DNA of 64,000 bases from Blastocladiella emersonii ATCC 22665 (taxonomy: Eukaryota; Blastocladiomycota; Blastocladiomycetes; Blastocladiales; Blastocladiaceae). The stretch spans positions 1,736,001 to 1,800,000 of the forward strand of contig JANHCV010000007.1 in assembly GCA_025594325.1 (NCBI GenBank), written 5' to 3'. A program made the position numbers and the translations under genes. This document shows, one piece after another, positions 52,383 through 62,732 of this stretch (position 1 is the first letter of the stretch; each line of letters opens with the position of its first letter). A model generated the notes under the pieces. That model was not told the DNA's origin. It saw only the letters and a program-made list of their open reading frames with translations, and searched no databases.

Positions 52383-54432
52383 ATGGCGTCGTTCATGCAG
52401 CCCGACGAGCCCATCGGTGCCGGAACCGCCACTGGCGGGTCCATGGACCAGCTCATGCACTCGGGCGGCGCGTCCATGGCGTCGTCGATCGGACTCAGCA
52501 ACCCGAACCTGCTCAACCTGACGGACGAGGAGCTCGACGCGCAGATCCAGCAGGCCGCGTACCTCCCGACCGCCAACACCAACGCCATGGTGGATGCGGG
52601 GACAGGTGCTGGGTCGCTGTCCATGTCCACGTCCACGGCGACCGTCACCCAGCAGCAACCGCGCGCCCCCGGTCTCACGCACGCGTCGTCGTCCACGTCG
52701 ACCATGACGGGTACGATCATGGGCGGGTCGCTGTTCCAGACGCTTCCCACTTCCGGAAACAACGGCGGGCTGGCGCCGTCGCAGCGCAACGCGTCGACGC
52801 CCGGGTTCTGCTGCAACATTGAGGTGTCGCTCGACACGCTCAAGCAGACGGTGCTGATGCAAGCGCAGGGACTCGAGCAGCAACCGCCCAACCCCGCCGT
52901 GCCTGCCGGCACGCGCACGCTCGAGGCGAGCACGGCGCTCGTCAACCTGATCCGGGTCGTCGACACGCCCAAGGCGCACGACGGGAGCGGGTCGTCGTAC
53001 ACGGCGTACGTGATCAAGTACGGCGACCGCGAGCTCAAGCGCCGGTACTCGGAGTTTGCCTCGCTGCGCAAGTGCCTGGGCAAGCTGTACCCGACGCAGG
53101 TGATCCCGCCCATCCCCGAGAAACACTCGCTCGCCGACTACGCGACGAAACAGACCCGCGCCAAGCAGGACCGCGTCATCATCGACAAGCGCAAGCGCAT
53201 GCTCCAGCTGTTCCTCAACCGGATCGCCTGGCACCCGATCCTCTCGACGGAACACCTGTTCCACCGGTTCCTCGAGCCGGGGGTGCTGTGGAGCGATATC
53301 CTGCACTCGGCCAAAGTCACCACGCTGCCGAAATCCTCGGCCGCCTCGGGGGTGGGGGGCGTGGGCGTCGTTGGCGGCGTCGTGGTCGGGGCGGGCGGGA
53401 GCGCGGGCGTGGCGGGCGCCGGGTCGTCGCTCGCGGCCTCGTTCCTGTCGACGCTGACGAGCGCGGCGACGGGCAACAGCGGCCCGCCGGCGACGGCCGT
53501 CAAGAACCCGGACCCGAAGTTTGTGCAGATCGAGGAGTTCACGCTCAAGTTCGAGTCGATCCTGCGCGACCAGCTCGAGAAGGCGCACCGGCGGCTCGGC
53601 AAGCGGTACGTCGAGCTGTCGACCGACTACACGGAGCTCGCCGCCGCGTACAACGCGCTATCCCTGTCCGAGGCGCCCGCGGTGGCCTCGGCGCTGGACC
53701 ACGTCGAGCGCGCCTTCAACCACCACCACGGGTCGATTGCGAACCTCGCGCGCCAGCTCGACGAGGTGGTGGGCGAGCCCCTGCACGAGTACGTGCAGTT
53801 TGTCGAGGTGATCAAGGGCGTGCTTCGGCACCGCACCGAGCACCAGCTCGCGTTCGAGGCGACGTGCGACGCGCTCGAGGCGAAACGCGCGTACCTCGCG
53901 CAGCTCGAGAAGATGGAGGCCGAGGCGCAGCGGCTCAGCGACGCGCTGCGACGCGAGGGGTACGTACTTCTTTTGTGGGAACGGGTGCGGGCGGGACTGA
54001 CGTTGGGGGGGGGCGTGTAGCGATCCGACGGCGACACCATCGGGCACGTTGGGCGGCTCGTCGAGCCCGGCGCCCGCCAAAAAGGCAAGCAGCAGCGGCG
54101 GCATGGGCGGCGGGTTCGTCTCCGCACTGAGCGAGCGGTTCACGGCGATCCTGGACGCGGACCCGGCGGCGACGCGGCGGCACAACCTGGCCAAGACGCG
54201 CGACGTGATGGCGCTGCTCGAGGCGCAGCGCGAGAAGCAGTCGAATGACGTGGTGCAGGCGTCGGCGGCGATCGCGCAGGACCTCGACCGGTTCCAGCAG
54301 CAGAAGGCGCGCGACCTCCGCGACATGCTCCTCCGCACGGCGCGCGCCCACGCCGAGTTTGCCCGCAAGAACCTCGCCCTCTGGCACGACGCGCGCCGCG
54401 AGGTCAGCAAGATCCCGACGGGCGAGCTGTGA
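52383..54432 (+). CDS. PX-BAR sorting nexin, Snx41/Atg20 type
   Basis: Two exons (52383-53959 and 54021-54432) give 662 residues. Residues 1-180 are low-complexity (Ser/Thr/Gly/Met-rich). The PX domain spans about 185-310, with YTAYVIKYGDRELKRRYSEF supplying the phosphoinositide-binding RRYSEF (about residue 220), then IPPIPEKHSLADYATKQTRA, RKRMLQLFLNRIAWHPIL and FHRFLEPGVLW. The IPPIPEKHS and N-R-x-A-W-H-P-I-L signatures point to the Snx41/Atg20/SNX7/SNX30 group. A Gly/Val-rich linker leads to a C-terminal helical BAR-like region (about 390-662). Such proteins bind PI3P on endosomes and act in retrieval and selective autophagy. The start has a GAGATGG context and no better upstream ATG. Confidence 0.9.
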
Positions 54433-54899
54433 GTGCTCGCGTGTGTGTTGTTTGAAGCGTTTTCTTTGTACTCTTGCTGTGACTGCGTGTCAGGGGAGGG
54501 AAGAGGGTGTTGGGGAGGCGTGGCGCAAGCAAGGGAACTGGCGCAAGTCGCTGCTGTGCCACCCACCGACCCGCCGACTCGGGTGATCGCAAGCGGCGGG
54601 CGCTGGGGCCAACGCGCCGCTGCAGGGATTTTCATGCCGACGCATCTGGTGGTGGCGAGGGTTATTCTTGCGACGGATTTTCATGCCGACGCATCTGGTG
54701 GTGGCGAGGGTTATTCTTGCGACGACGGCTGCCGTTGTCCCTGAGCGCTGGCCTGGTCGGCGCCGACCAACGAACGGATTGCACGCGAGCGCGAGACAGT
54801 CACGCGGCGATTGCGAGACGCGCCGCGCTCCCTCCGCCCGCGACCCCGTCCCCATCCCGTAGATCCCGCACTGCGAACGACGACTTGGTGCAACTCGCC
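54433..54899. other. Intergenic region containing a perfect tandem repeat
   Basis: This is the 3' region of the sorting nexin gene and upstream part of the hydrolase gene. Apart from the 49-bp duplication listed separately, no feature was seen. Confidence 0.4.
54627..54724. repeat. Perfect 49-bp tandem duplication
   Basis: Positions 54627-54675 and 54676-54724 are identical. Each unit begins GATTTTCATGCCGACGCATC and ends GGTTATTCTTGCGACG. Being perfect, the duplication is recent or conserved, and it sits 180 bp upstream of a possible long-form start of the hydrolase gene. Confidence 0.92.
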
Positions 54900-55347
54900 A
54901 TGCTCGCGCGTCGCTCTTACCTCCTCCTCATCGCGTCCGTGGGGCGCCCCCGCTCGGCCGTGGCCGCGGCGACGGCGGCTGCGAAGGCCAAGGGATCCGC
55001 GGTATCCGGCCGCCGCCTTGGTGGACCCACGCTGGCCATCCCCGCTGCGTCCTCGGATTCAACCGCCCACGCGATTGCCCACGGCGGCGGCGTGTGGCGG
55101 CGGCAGTCGCAGTCGACGAGCGGCGCCACGGGTCCTCTCCGCTCCGCGCCTCCGCTCCCGCTGACTACGCCGCTTCCGTCCCCGTTGCTCCGTGGCGATG
55201 CGACATCGTTTCGCGTCGCCGCTGCCGCCTTTGCGCTCCGTGGGGCCGGCACCTCGTCGCGCGCTGGGGTTGCTGCTGTTTCCCTCGGCGCGCGGCGGGC
55301 CATGAGCACCACCACCACCGTGGCCACGGCGTCAAAGCCCGTCCAGG

Positions 55348-55354
55348 TATAAAT
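55348..55354 (+). promoter_or_regulatory. TATA box of the short hydrolase transcript
   Basis: TATAAAT, 80-86 bp upstream of the ATG at 55434, is followed by a strongly pyrimidine-rich leader. The same bases could serve as a splice donor (CAG|GTATAAAT) for a longer transcript starting at 54900. Confidence 0.55.
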
Positions 55355-55433
55355 GGGCGACGTCTCCCGCCTCTCCCCCCTCCTCTCGCGTCTCTAACCC
55401 TCGGGATTCCCTCCCTCCTCTCCCTCTGTGTCC

Positions 55434-56649
55434 ATGCCATCGACCACAACCACGACTACCATGACATCGACTGCTCCAACCGCGACCGCCACCACGGCCA
55501 TCACCCCGACCGTCGCCACGGCCAAGCCGACGCCCGTGGCCCTGCCCATCGCGCCGCCCGCGCGCGCCGCCGCGGATGAAGATCTCGCCAACCCCAAGGA
55601 GGGCGAGTGGACGACGCTCGCTGACGGGACGCAGGTGTACACGCGCACCTGGCGCGTCCCTGTACGCTTTCCTCTCCTCCCACCCCTCAATCCCTCGCCA
55701 CTGACCCCGCAATGTGTAGGACGGCACCCCGCTCCGCGCGACGCTGACGTGGGTGCACGGCCTCGGCGAGCACCTGGGCCGGTACGACACACTCTTCACG
55801 TCCTACGCCGCGCAAGGCATCCAGGTGCACTCGTGGGACCAGCGCGGGTTCGGCCGCACCGTGCTGCGGTCGGGCAAGAAGGGCCACAACGGCGGGTGGC
55901 GCGTGGTCATGGGCGACGTGAAATCCGCGCTCGAACGCAACACGGTGGACGGGGTCCCGCGGTTCCTCGGCGGCCAGTCGATGGGCGGCCTGATCGCGCT
56001 CGACTTCCACCGCCAGTTCGGCGCCATGATGGCGCTCGCGGGCGTCATCGCCACCTCGCCCGCCGTCGCCACCTGGCCGCACCAGCGCCCGCCCGCCGCC
56101 GTCGTCGCGCTGCTGCGCGTCCTCAAGAAGGCCGCCCCGCGCGCCGCGCTCACGTCCAAGATCGAGGCGGGCACGCTGTCGCGCGACCCCGCCGCGCTCG
56201 CCGCCCACGCCGCCGACCCGCTGATCCACGCCGCCATGTCGCTGACGACGGGCGCCGCGATCCTCGACTCGGGCGCCGTGCTGTCGTCGGCCGCGGGCGC
56301 GAAGATGATCCCGGACAAGATCCCGCTGCTCCTCGCGCACGGTACCGCCGACGCCGTCACGTACGCGCCGGGGACCGAGGCGCTGTTCGACCACGCGGAC
56401 CAGGTGACGGACCGCACCCTGTGGCTCGTCGAGGACGCGGTCCACGAGCTGCACCTCGATGTTGAGCCGGTCCGCGGCGAGATGGCCGCCCGGTACGCGG
56501 CGTGGATCCTCGACCGCGCGGATTGCGTGAAGCGGGCGGTCTTGGTCAAGGAGACGCTCAAGTTTGGTGAGGCTGCGGCGCCAAAACCCGCGGAGGCCGC
56601 GGACGTCGAGGTGGCCACGGCCACGGCGACCACGACCACCGTCGCCTGA
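55434..56649 (+). CDS. Monoacylglycerol-lipase-like serine hydrolase (alpha/beta fold)
   Basis: Two exons (55434-55661 and 55720-56649) give 385 residues. The hydrolase-4 / monoglyceride lipase family is shown by WVHGLGEHLGRYDTLF (oxyanion HG), VHSWDQRGFGRTV, the nucleophile elbow GGQSMGGLIALDF, LLLAHGTADAVTYAPGTEAL (catalytic Asp) and EDAVHELHLDVE (catalytic His). Yeast Yju3 is the closest well-known relative by motif pattern, and it cleaves monoacylglycerols on lipid droplets. The first 45 residues are a Thr/Ala/Pro-rich spacer. An upstream open frame at 54900-55346 could be spliced in frame (55347-55526 removed) to make a long form with an Arg/Ala-rich, presequence-like N terminus. The C terminus ends in an Ala/Thr-rich tail. 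Confidence 0.87.
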
Positions 56650-56735
56650 GAAACGAAGAAACTTTGGGAATGGGAATACCGCTTGTAAATAGACTGCATC
56701 TTGCATTTCATTGCACAAAAAAATCGTCTCCATCA
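56650..56735. other. Convergent 3' ends
   Basis: Only 86 bp separate the stop codons of the hydrolase and NPC1-type genes. AAAAAAA at about 56717-56723 may be part of overlapping polyadenylation signals. Confidence 0.35.
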
Positions 56736-59700
56736 TCAGCGCCCGCTCGCGCTGCTCGCCGTACTCCCATCCCCGCCACCTAACATCAGGCTGCCGACCT
56801 CGAACTTGGCCTTGGCCTTGGCCTTCCCCTTGCCCTTCGCTACGCCGCCGCGGTGGTGGTGCGCGGCGCCGAGGTGCGGGACAGGCGTCGGTGCTGCTCT
56901 TGATGACGGGCCCGCGGTCCCGTTCGGCACACCACTGAATATCCCTTCGGCCGTCGCTGCGTCGCCGTTACAGCACGCGTCCTCGCCCTTGCCCGCCGCC
57001 TCGGGGCTCGCGGGCACGCGGATGATCCGGGTCACGGCGTCGGCGCCGGTGCGACGGGACAGCGTCGAGGGGACGTCGAACGGGTCGTCGCGCCTCCCGC
57101 CGCCCGCGACGGACGACGCAGTATCACCCTGCGTCGGCGCGCCGTCGTCGTCGCCGGCGACGAGCAGGAACAGCGGGAGCACGACGAGTCCGCCGGCGAG
57201 CCCGGCGCCGAGCGTCGCGAGGTACATGACAAAGTAGTACTTCCTGAAGATCGCCGACCTAGCGAACGCGAGGACCGCAACCCCCACCAACTTGGTCCAC
57301 CCGATCCCCGACAGCACGCTGGCGCCCGCGCCCACAAGCGCGCGGGCCGTGCGCTGGGTCCGGGTCAACCCGACCCCGCCCGCGCGCGCCGTCGCGAGCG
57401 CGTACGCGCGCAGGACGTGGACGCAGAACTCGACGCCGAGCCCGGTGCCCATGACGAGGTTGACGACCGAGACGCCGTTGAGCGGGACCTGCGCGGCGCC
57501 GAGCGCGGCCGCCGCGAGGAGCGTCACGACGACGGCGAGCGCCGCGACCAGGACCACCGCGTGCCGCACCGAGCCCAGCAGGACGACCGCCGCCGCGAAC
57601 ACGACCAGGTGCGCGAGCCCGAGCAGCTTCCACGTCAGCGCGGCGAGGTCCGCGTACTGCGCGAAGAAGGGGTGGAAGACCGAGTACACGTCAATGTCCC
57701 GGCGCTGGGTCAGCCGCGCCGCCTCGTCCGCGACCGCCGTGTGCGCGCCGAGCGCCGCGATCAGCGCCGTCTGGTTGCTCAGCGGGACCGACGCCGCGCG
57801 GAACGCGAACGCGACGCGGTCGCCGCCGCCGCCGCCGCCGCGCAGGCTGACGGTATCCGCGTACGCGCCGCCGGCCTGCGGGCACGCGGCGGACGGCGAC
57901 GCCGCGAGCCACTGCGCGAGGAGCGGGCGGAGGTCGCCCGCGGCGGCGAGCGTGGCGCGGAGACTCGTCGGGTCCCACCTCCCGGGCGCGACGCAGGGGG
58001 TGCAGTCCGCGGGATCGTCCGTCTCGGGGTCGCAATACCCGTTCCCGCCAACGCGGCGCGAGCAGCACGCGGGCATGGCGAACGGGTCGTCGGCGTCCTC
58101 GGCGGGGGGCGGCTGGAGCCAGTACGCGAAATCGTCGAGCCACGCGGTCGGCGGGGACGCCAGGAAGCTCGCGCTTGGCCGCTTGCGCTCCTGCTCGAGG
58201 ATGTTGGGCAGCGACACGTTGCGGCAGTCGGCGAACCGGCCGCACTGGTCGGCGAGATCGCCGAAATTCCGCAGGTCGGCGCCGAGGACCATGTAGTAGA
58301 CGGGCGGGCCGACGTCAAAGTGTTGCTCGAGCCCGTCAAAGTACGCGGCGAGGTGCGAGTCGGCGGGCAGGGCTTCGCGCTGGTCGAGCCCGAGCTGCAC
58401 GTTCCCGGCCAGCAGGAGCGCGCTGCCGAGACACACGCCGGCGACGGTCGCGAGCAATGCGCGGCGCCAGCGGATGAGCCACCGGACGTACCGCGTCCAC
58501 GGTTTCGCCGAGTGCTTGAGCTCGGGGACGTGGATCAGCGCGAGGACCGCGACGAACAGCGTGCACTGGAGGAAGAAGAGGCACGCGAGCGTCGTCGCCG
58601 CGTACAGGGCAAAGGTGGCGACGGCGGGGATCTCGACGAGCGACGCGGCCAGGAACACGAGCAGCTCGCACGTGAATGAGAGGAGGAACCCGGGCCCCTG
58701 GCGCGCGAGCGCGGCGGCCACGCGGTACTGCGACGTCGGGAACACGCGCACCGCGTGCAGCGCCTCGACGAGGAGGAACACGTTGTCGACGCCGATGGCG
58801 AGCGCGAGGAACGGCAGTACCTCGAGCAGGATGAACGATGCGGGCACCGCGGCCCACGCCATGATGCCCATGGCCATGCCGACGCTGAGCAGGACGAGCA
58901 CCACCGCCGTGAACCCGACGGTCGCGCTGCGCAGCGTCGCGATAATGTACCCGACCATGGCCACGTACGACACGGCGACGATCAGGGTGTCGGCGGACGT
59001 GGCGCGCGCGACCTCGGTCTCGATGGACGACTCGGTCGAGTACGCGAGCTGCAGATTTGCGGGACCGCCGCGCAGCTCGCCCGCGCGCCGCGCGAGCACG
59101 TCGCGGAGCCACGCCTCCCACGCCTCGGCGCGCTCGACGACCAAGGGCTGGTCGGCGCGCCGCGCGTTGACGTTGACGTACGTGACGATGAGCGCGCGGC
59201 GGTCGCGGTCGAGCACCATATCGGGCCGGAGCGGCTGGTTGAATTTCGGGAGACACGCCGACTGCGCGGGGTTGGCGAGGCACGACTCGAGGTGTGCGCG
59301 CCAGCGCGGCCCGCTCGCCGTGAACTTGGCCTCGTCGTCCTGCCAGTACCCGGTGATGGACTGCACAACGCACCCGTCGGGCGTCGGGACCGCGGGGAGC
59401 GGGTGCAGGCACACGTCGGCGAGCGAGACTCCCCCAAAAGTGCTGCGGGACTTGATCTCGGCCTGCAGGTCGAACAGCGCGCGGATCGCGGGCTCCGTGA
59501 CGATCGACGCCGCGTCGCTCGCGTTGGCGCGGGTCAGGAACAGCTGCTGGGTGCGGTAAAAGGGCCCGAAATGCTCGTCGAACTTGGCCTTGGCGAGCGC
59601 CGCGCGCGACGCGGGCGGAACCCACAGGTCGATCGGGTCAGTCACGACGCGGTGCGGGGTGACGACGAGGCCGGCGGCGCACGCGGCGGCGACCGCCAAC

Positions 59701-61047
59701 GCGACGACGATCGTGAGGATGGGCCGGTGCGCGCACGCGAGGCCGAGACGCAGGAACGCGGCCTCGACGAGCGACGTGGGCGCGGGCGCGCGGATCACGT
59801 TGACCTCAATCTCGATGTCGCCAGGCCCGACGACGACGCCGCGCGACACGGGGTGCGACCGGTGCCCGAGCTCGTCCTCGATGCTGTCGGCCTCGGACGA
59901 CGCGTCGCTGTCGTCTTCCTCGGCGCCGGGGACGGGCTTGACGCCGCGCGGCCACTGCGCCTCGGTGTCCGCAGCGGGACCGTCGAGCAGCCGCGCGCGC
60001 TCCTCGTCGTCGCGCGTCTGGGCGCGCTCATCCTCGTCGTCGTGCCCGTGCGTGGGCGACTCGACCCGCCGGCCGTCGGACCCGGCGGCCGCGAGCCTGC
60101 GTCGCGTGCGGAGGCGGCGCCACTTGCGGGCGGCGACCTTGGTGCCGAGGACCGTGCCCCATGCGGCGAGGAGGACGAGGACGATCACAGCGCCCGCGAC
60201 GGCGCGGCACGACCAGGTGCCGCAGTCGGGGAGCTCCGAGATGAGCCCTGGCCGCCCACCCGGGATCAGCGGGTTGTGCAGGGGCGGGAGGACAGGGCAC
60301 ACGGGCGAGCAGTCGACGCACGAGCACCGGTGGGCGTCGCCGGTCGACCCGTTGCACGCGGCGGCGGGTGGGCCGTGCGGGGTCAGGGCGGTCGCGCTGG
60401 GCGCGGGGAAGGCGATGGGGAACGGCGACCCGCCGACCTCGGGTTTCGGCGCGCCCATGAAGTCGAGGAACGCCTGCGGGGTGCGGGCGCCGCCGCCGAT
60501 AAAGTCCATGGCGAACCGGTTGTCGGCGCCGAACTTGATGTCCTTGCAGCTGTCGAAGAAACCCGTCGCGAACGCCGGGTCGACGGCGTAATCGACGCCC
60601 ATCACGACCTGCTTCCCCGATGGCGCGAGGGTCGCGGTGGCCGTGACGTTGAGGAAGCTCGCCTGGTCTGGGTGGCAGATAAAGTCGCACCAGAAGGCCT
60701 GCATGTTGTCCCAGCACGCGGGGCACGCGGCCACGAACCGCGCGGCGATCTGGATCGACGACTCGAGGGTGCCGAGCTGCGCCGCGTCGCAGCACACGGG
60801 GCCCGAGGCGTACCGCGCACCGCACTTTTGGACCAGGCGCGCGCGGAAGTCGGGCGACGCGGGCTATCAGGGGAAGCGGTGTCAGGGTCATGGCCGTGGT
60901 CGGCGGCCAAGGGGAGCGTACCTCGACGGCGGGCAGGTCGACGGGGCAGTTGAGCGGCGGCGAGAAGGCCGACTTGCGGCCGCACTGGCCGTACATGACG
61001 CAGCGGCCCTGGCCGGTGGAAGGCGGGGCGGCGGTGGCCATGGCCAT
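56736..61047 (-). CDS. NPC1: NPC1/Ncr1-type intracellular sterol transporter
   Basis: Two exons, 61047-60922 and 60863-56736, give 1,417 residues. The cysteine-rich N-terminal sterol-binding domain reads GRCVMYGQCGRKSAFSPPLN, VCCDAAQLGTLESSIQIAAR, CPACWDNMQAFWCDFICHPD and QASFLNVTAT, all characteristic of NPC1. A membrane segment, an acidic cytosolic loop, a second membrane segment and the DPIDLWVPPASRAA luminal start follow. The sterol-sensing domain covers about residues 665-820 (FILLEVLPFLALAIGVDNVF, GPGFLLSFTCELLVFLAASL). A second six-helix bundle near the end includes NLVMGTGLGVEFCVHV. NPC1 exports sterol from the late endosome/vacuole lumen. The N terminus as predicted (MAMATAAPPSTGQG) lacks a signal peptide, so an upstream exon may be missing. 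Confidence 0.93.
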
Positions 61048-61466
61048 GGTCAACGATGGTTGTCGTGTGCGATGGTCGCGATGTAGCGTGAGATCCATGG
61101 TTTGCGTGATGGCGAGCAGAGTGCGGCGACTCTCAGTTCGCGGAGATTAGATTCATTAACGTTGTGGGTCGGGAGAGACAAGGTGCGAAGCGGCGAGCGA
61201 CGCGTTGGGGACGAGCGAGCGAGGGGACCGACGCGGCGCACGTGCGGCTTGCGCGCGCGCCACCACTCGCCTTTCACGCGAAGCAGGATGGAATAGAAAA
61301 AGTCATCAATCATATACAGAGCTGATACGGGGGGAGTGCAAATCAAGAGGCGAGCGGGCGGCCGGGCAGGGGGTAGGTGGTTGGTAGTCGGGGAGGGAGC
61401 GGGAGGGCCAAATATACAAGGAAGAGAGACACGGTTGAAGAGGCAGCACGGCGAGGCGGGCGGCCA
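61048..61466. other. Intergenic, upstream of the NPC1-type gene
   Basis: This 419-bp gap lies between two minus-strand genes. It could contain an unrecognised first exon encoding the NPC1 signal peptide, but no hydrophobic frame with an ATG and a donor was found. Confidence 0.35.
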
Positions 61467-62005
61467 TCAGACCTTGGTCGCGACGCACTTCTCGCCCATG
61501 AGCTTTCCGGCGAGCTGGTCGTGCGACGCCTTGCGGCACGAGTCGAGGTTGCCGCACTGGTGCGCCTCGGGGAGCCGGTGGCGCGAGCAGAACTTGGACG
61601 AGCAGTGGCGGCAGTCGCCGACGATGCGCGCAATCTTGTCCGAGCACCCGGGCAGGTTGCAACGCGTCGCGCTCTTCTTGGGCGCCGCCGGCGTGGGGGT
61701 CGCCGACGAGGGCGCCGCCGCGCGCGCCTCGACGACCACTGTCGCGCCGTCAACCAGACCCGCGGACGCGAGCGTCACCGACTCGTCGGCCAGCTCGGCG
61801 CCGCCGAACGTCAGCTTCTGGTTCGACACGGTCACGCCCTCCTTGGCCTGCACCTGCGCCTTGAGCGCGCCCACCGTGTCCGACGGCTGCGCCTCGGTCG
61901 CGAACGACTACGTGGTTGCGGGGGCGGCGGGTGAGTCGCCGGGTCGCATCATGGCACTCGACGACGACGACGCACCTTGCCGTTGAACTGGACAGTCAGC
62001 TGCAT
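61467..62005 (-). CDS. Ubiquitin-like domain / AN1-type zinc-finger protein
   Basis: Two exons, 62005-61976 and 61907-61467, give 156 residues. Residues 1-75 form a ubiquitin-like domain (MQLTVQFNGK, TVGALKAQVQAKEGVTVSNQ, KLTFGGAELADESVTLASAG), lacking a C-terminal Gly-Gly. An Ala/Pro/Thr linker leads to an AN1 zinc finger at about 95-135: RCNLPGCSDKIARIVGDCRH and CSSKFCSRHRLPEAHQC with the C-C-C-C-C-H-H-C ligand pattern. Ubl-AN1 proteins associate with the proteasome or Cdc48 under proteotoxic stress in fungi. That role is inferred from family. The first exon holds just ten codons, and the 68-nt intron begins GTGCGT. Confidence 0.88.
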
Positions 62006-62169
62006 GGTGTTGCGGGAGGTGGGTGTGTTGGTGTGGGTGGTGGGGAGAGTAGGATGCAGGCAGAGGACCGACGCTGTGGACGACGGTGCAGTGCGAGCAG
62101 TGTTGGTGCGCGAGTGGGTGCGGGAGAGGGAGTTGAGCGGAGCGAGGACGGGCGCGGGGGCCGGCCGGG

Positions 62170-62176
62170 CTTTATA
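62170..62176 (-). promoter_or_regulatory. TATA box of the Ubl-AN1 gene
   Basis: Read on the minus strand, TATAAAG lies about 165-171 bp upstream of the ATG at 62005, followed by a leader with CT-rich runs. A TATA promoter would fit a stress-regulated gene. Confidence 0.5.
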
Positions 62177-62732
62177 GGGCGGGAGGACCGTGGCAGTAGT
62201 GACTAAGAGCGTCGGCGCCACACACGCGAGCGAGAGCGAAACGACGTGATGGAAGGGCGGCGAAGTCCAAGTCCGAGTCGATTCGGCGCCGACTCGGTAG
62301 GCCGCTCTCGCCCTCCTGGGCACGATATGATTTTTTTAATCATCCTCCGTGAGCCGTGGCCGCCGTGGGCCGCCCGTAATAGCGGCCACCGTGGGAGATG
62401 GGCGACGGCGGCGGCCACCGTGACGATGACGCCACGCCTGACCTGCCCTGCTGACGTCTCCCTCGCCATCGCCATCGCGGCCGTGACCGTGACCACCGCC
62501 ACCACCCAAGCGGACCGTCTTGTGGCGGAGCGCGCGCCGCATGAGCGCAGCAGGGCGGCATGACTCGGGCTTGCTCTCTGACTCGCACCTCATGTCCGCG
62601 TGACCGCCGCGTGGCTGTGGCGCAGCGCCTTCCTGCTGTGGCGCAACGCTCGGACGCCACTCGCCACGCTCCCAACACGAACACGAGTGAGCAACACTGA
62701 GGAGTAGATATATAGTAAGTCAAGGAGCTCAC
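62177..62732. other. Intergenic region, no gene recognised
   Basis: This stretch lies between the Ubl-AN1 promoter and the 3' end of the dehydrogenase gene, both on the minus strand. Open frames are Arg/Ala/Thr-rich shadows. A T run near 62332-62338 is the only notable tract. Confidence 0.35.

Noticed and set aside
58336-59625. Long minus-strand Arg/Ala-rich frame within the NPC1 gene, plus similar frames on the plus strand
   Set aside because: They are shadow frames of GC-rich coding DNA, where stop codons are rare. They contain no domain and lie entirely inside the recognised NPC1 exon.
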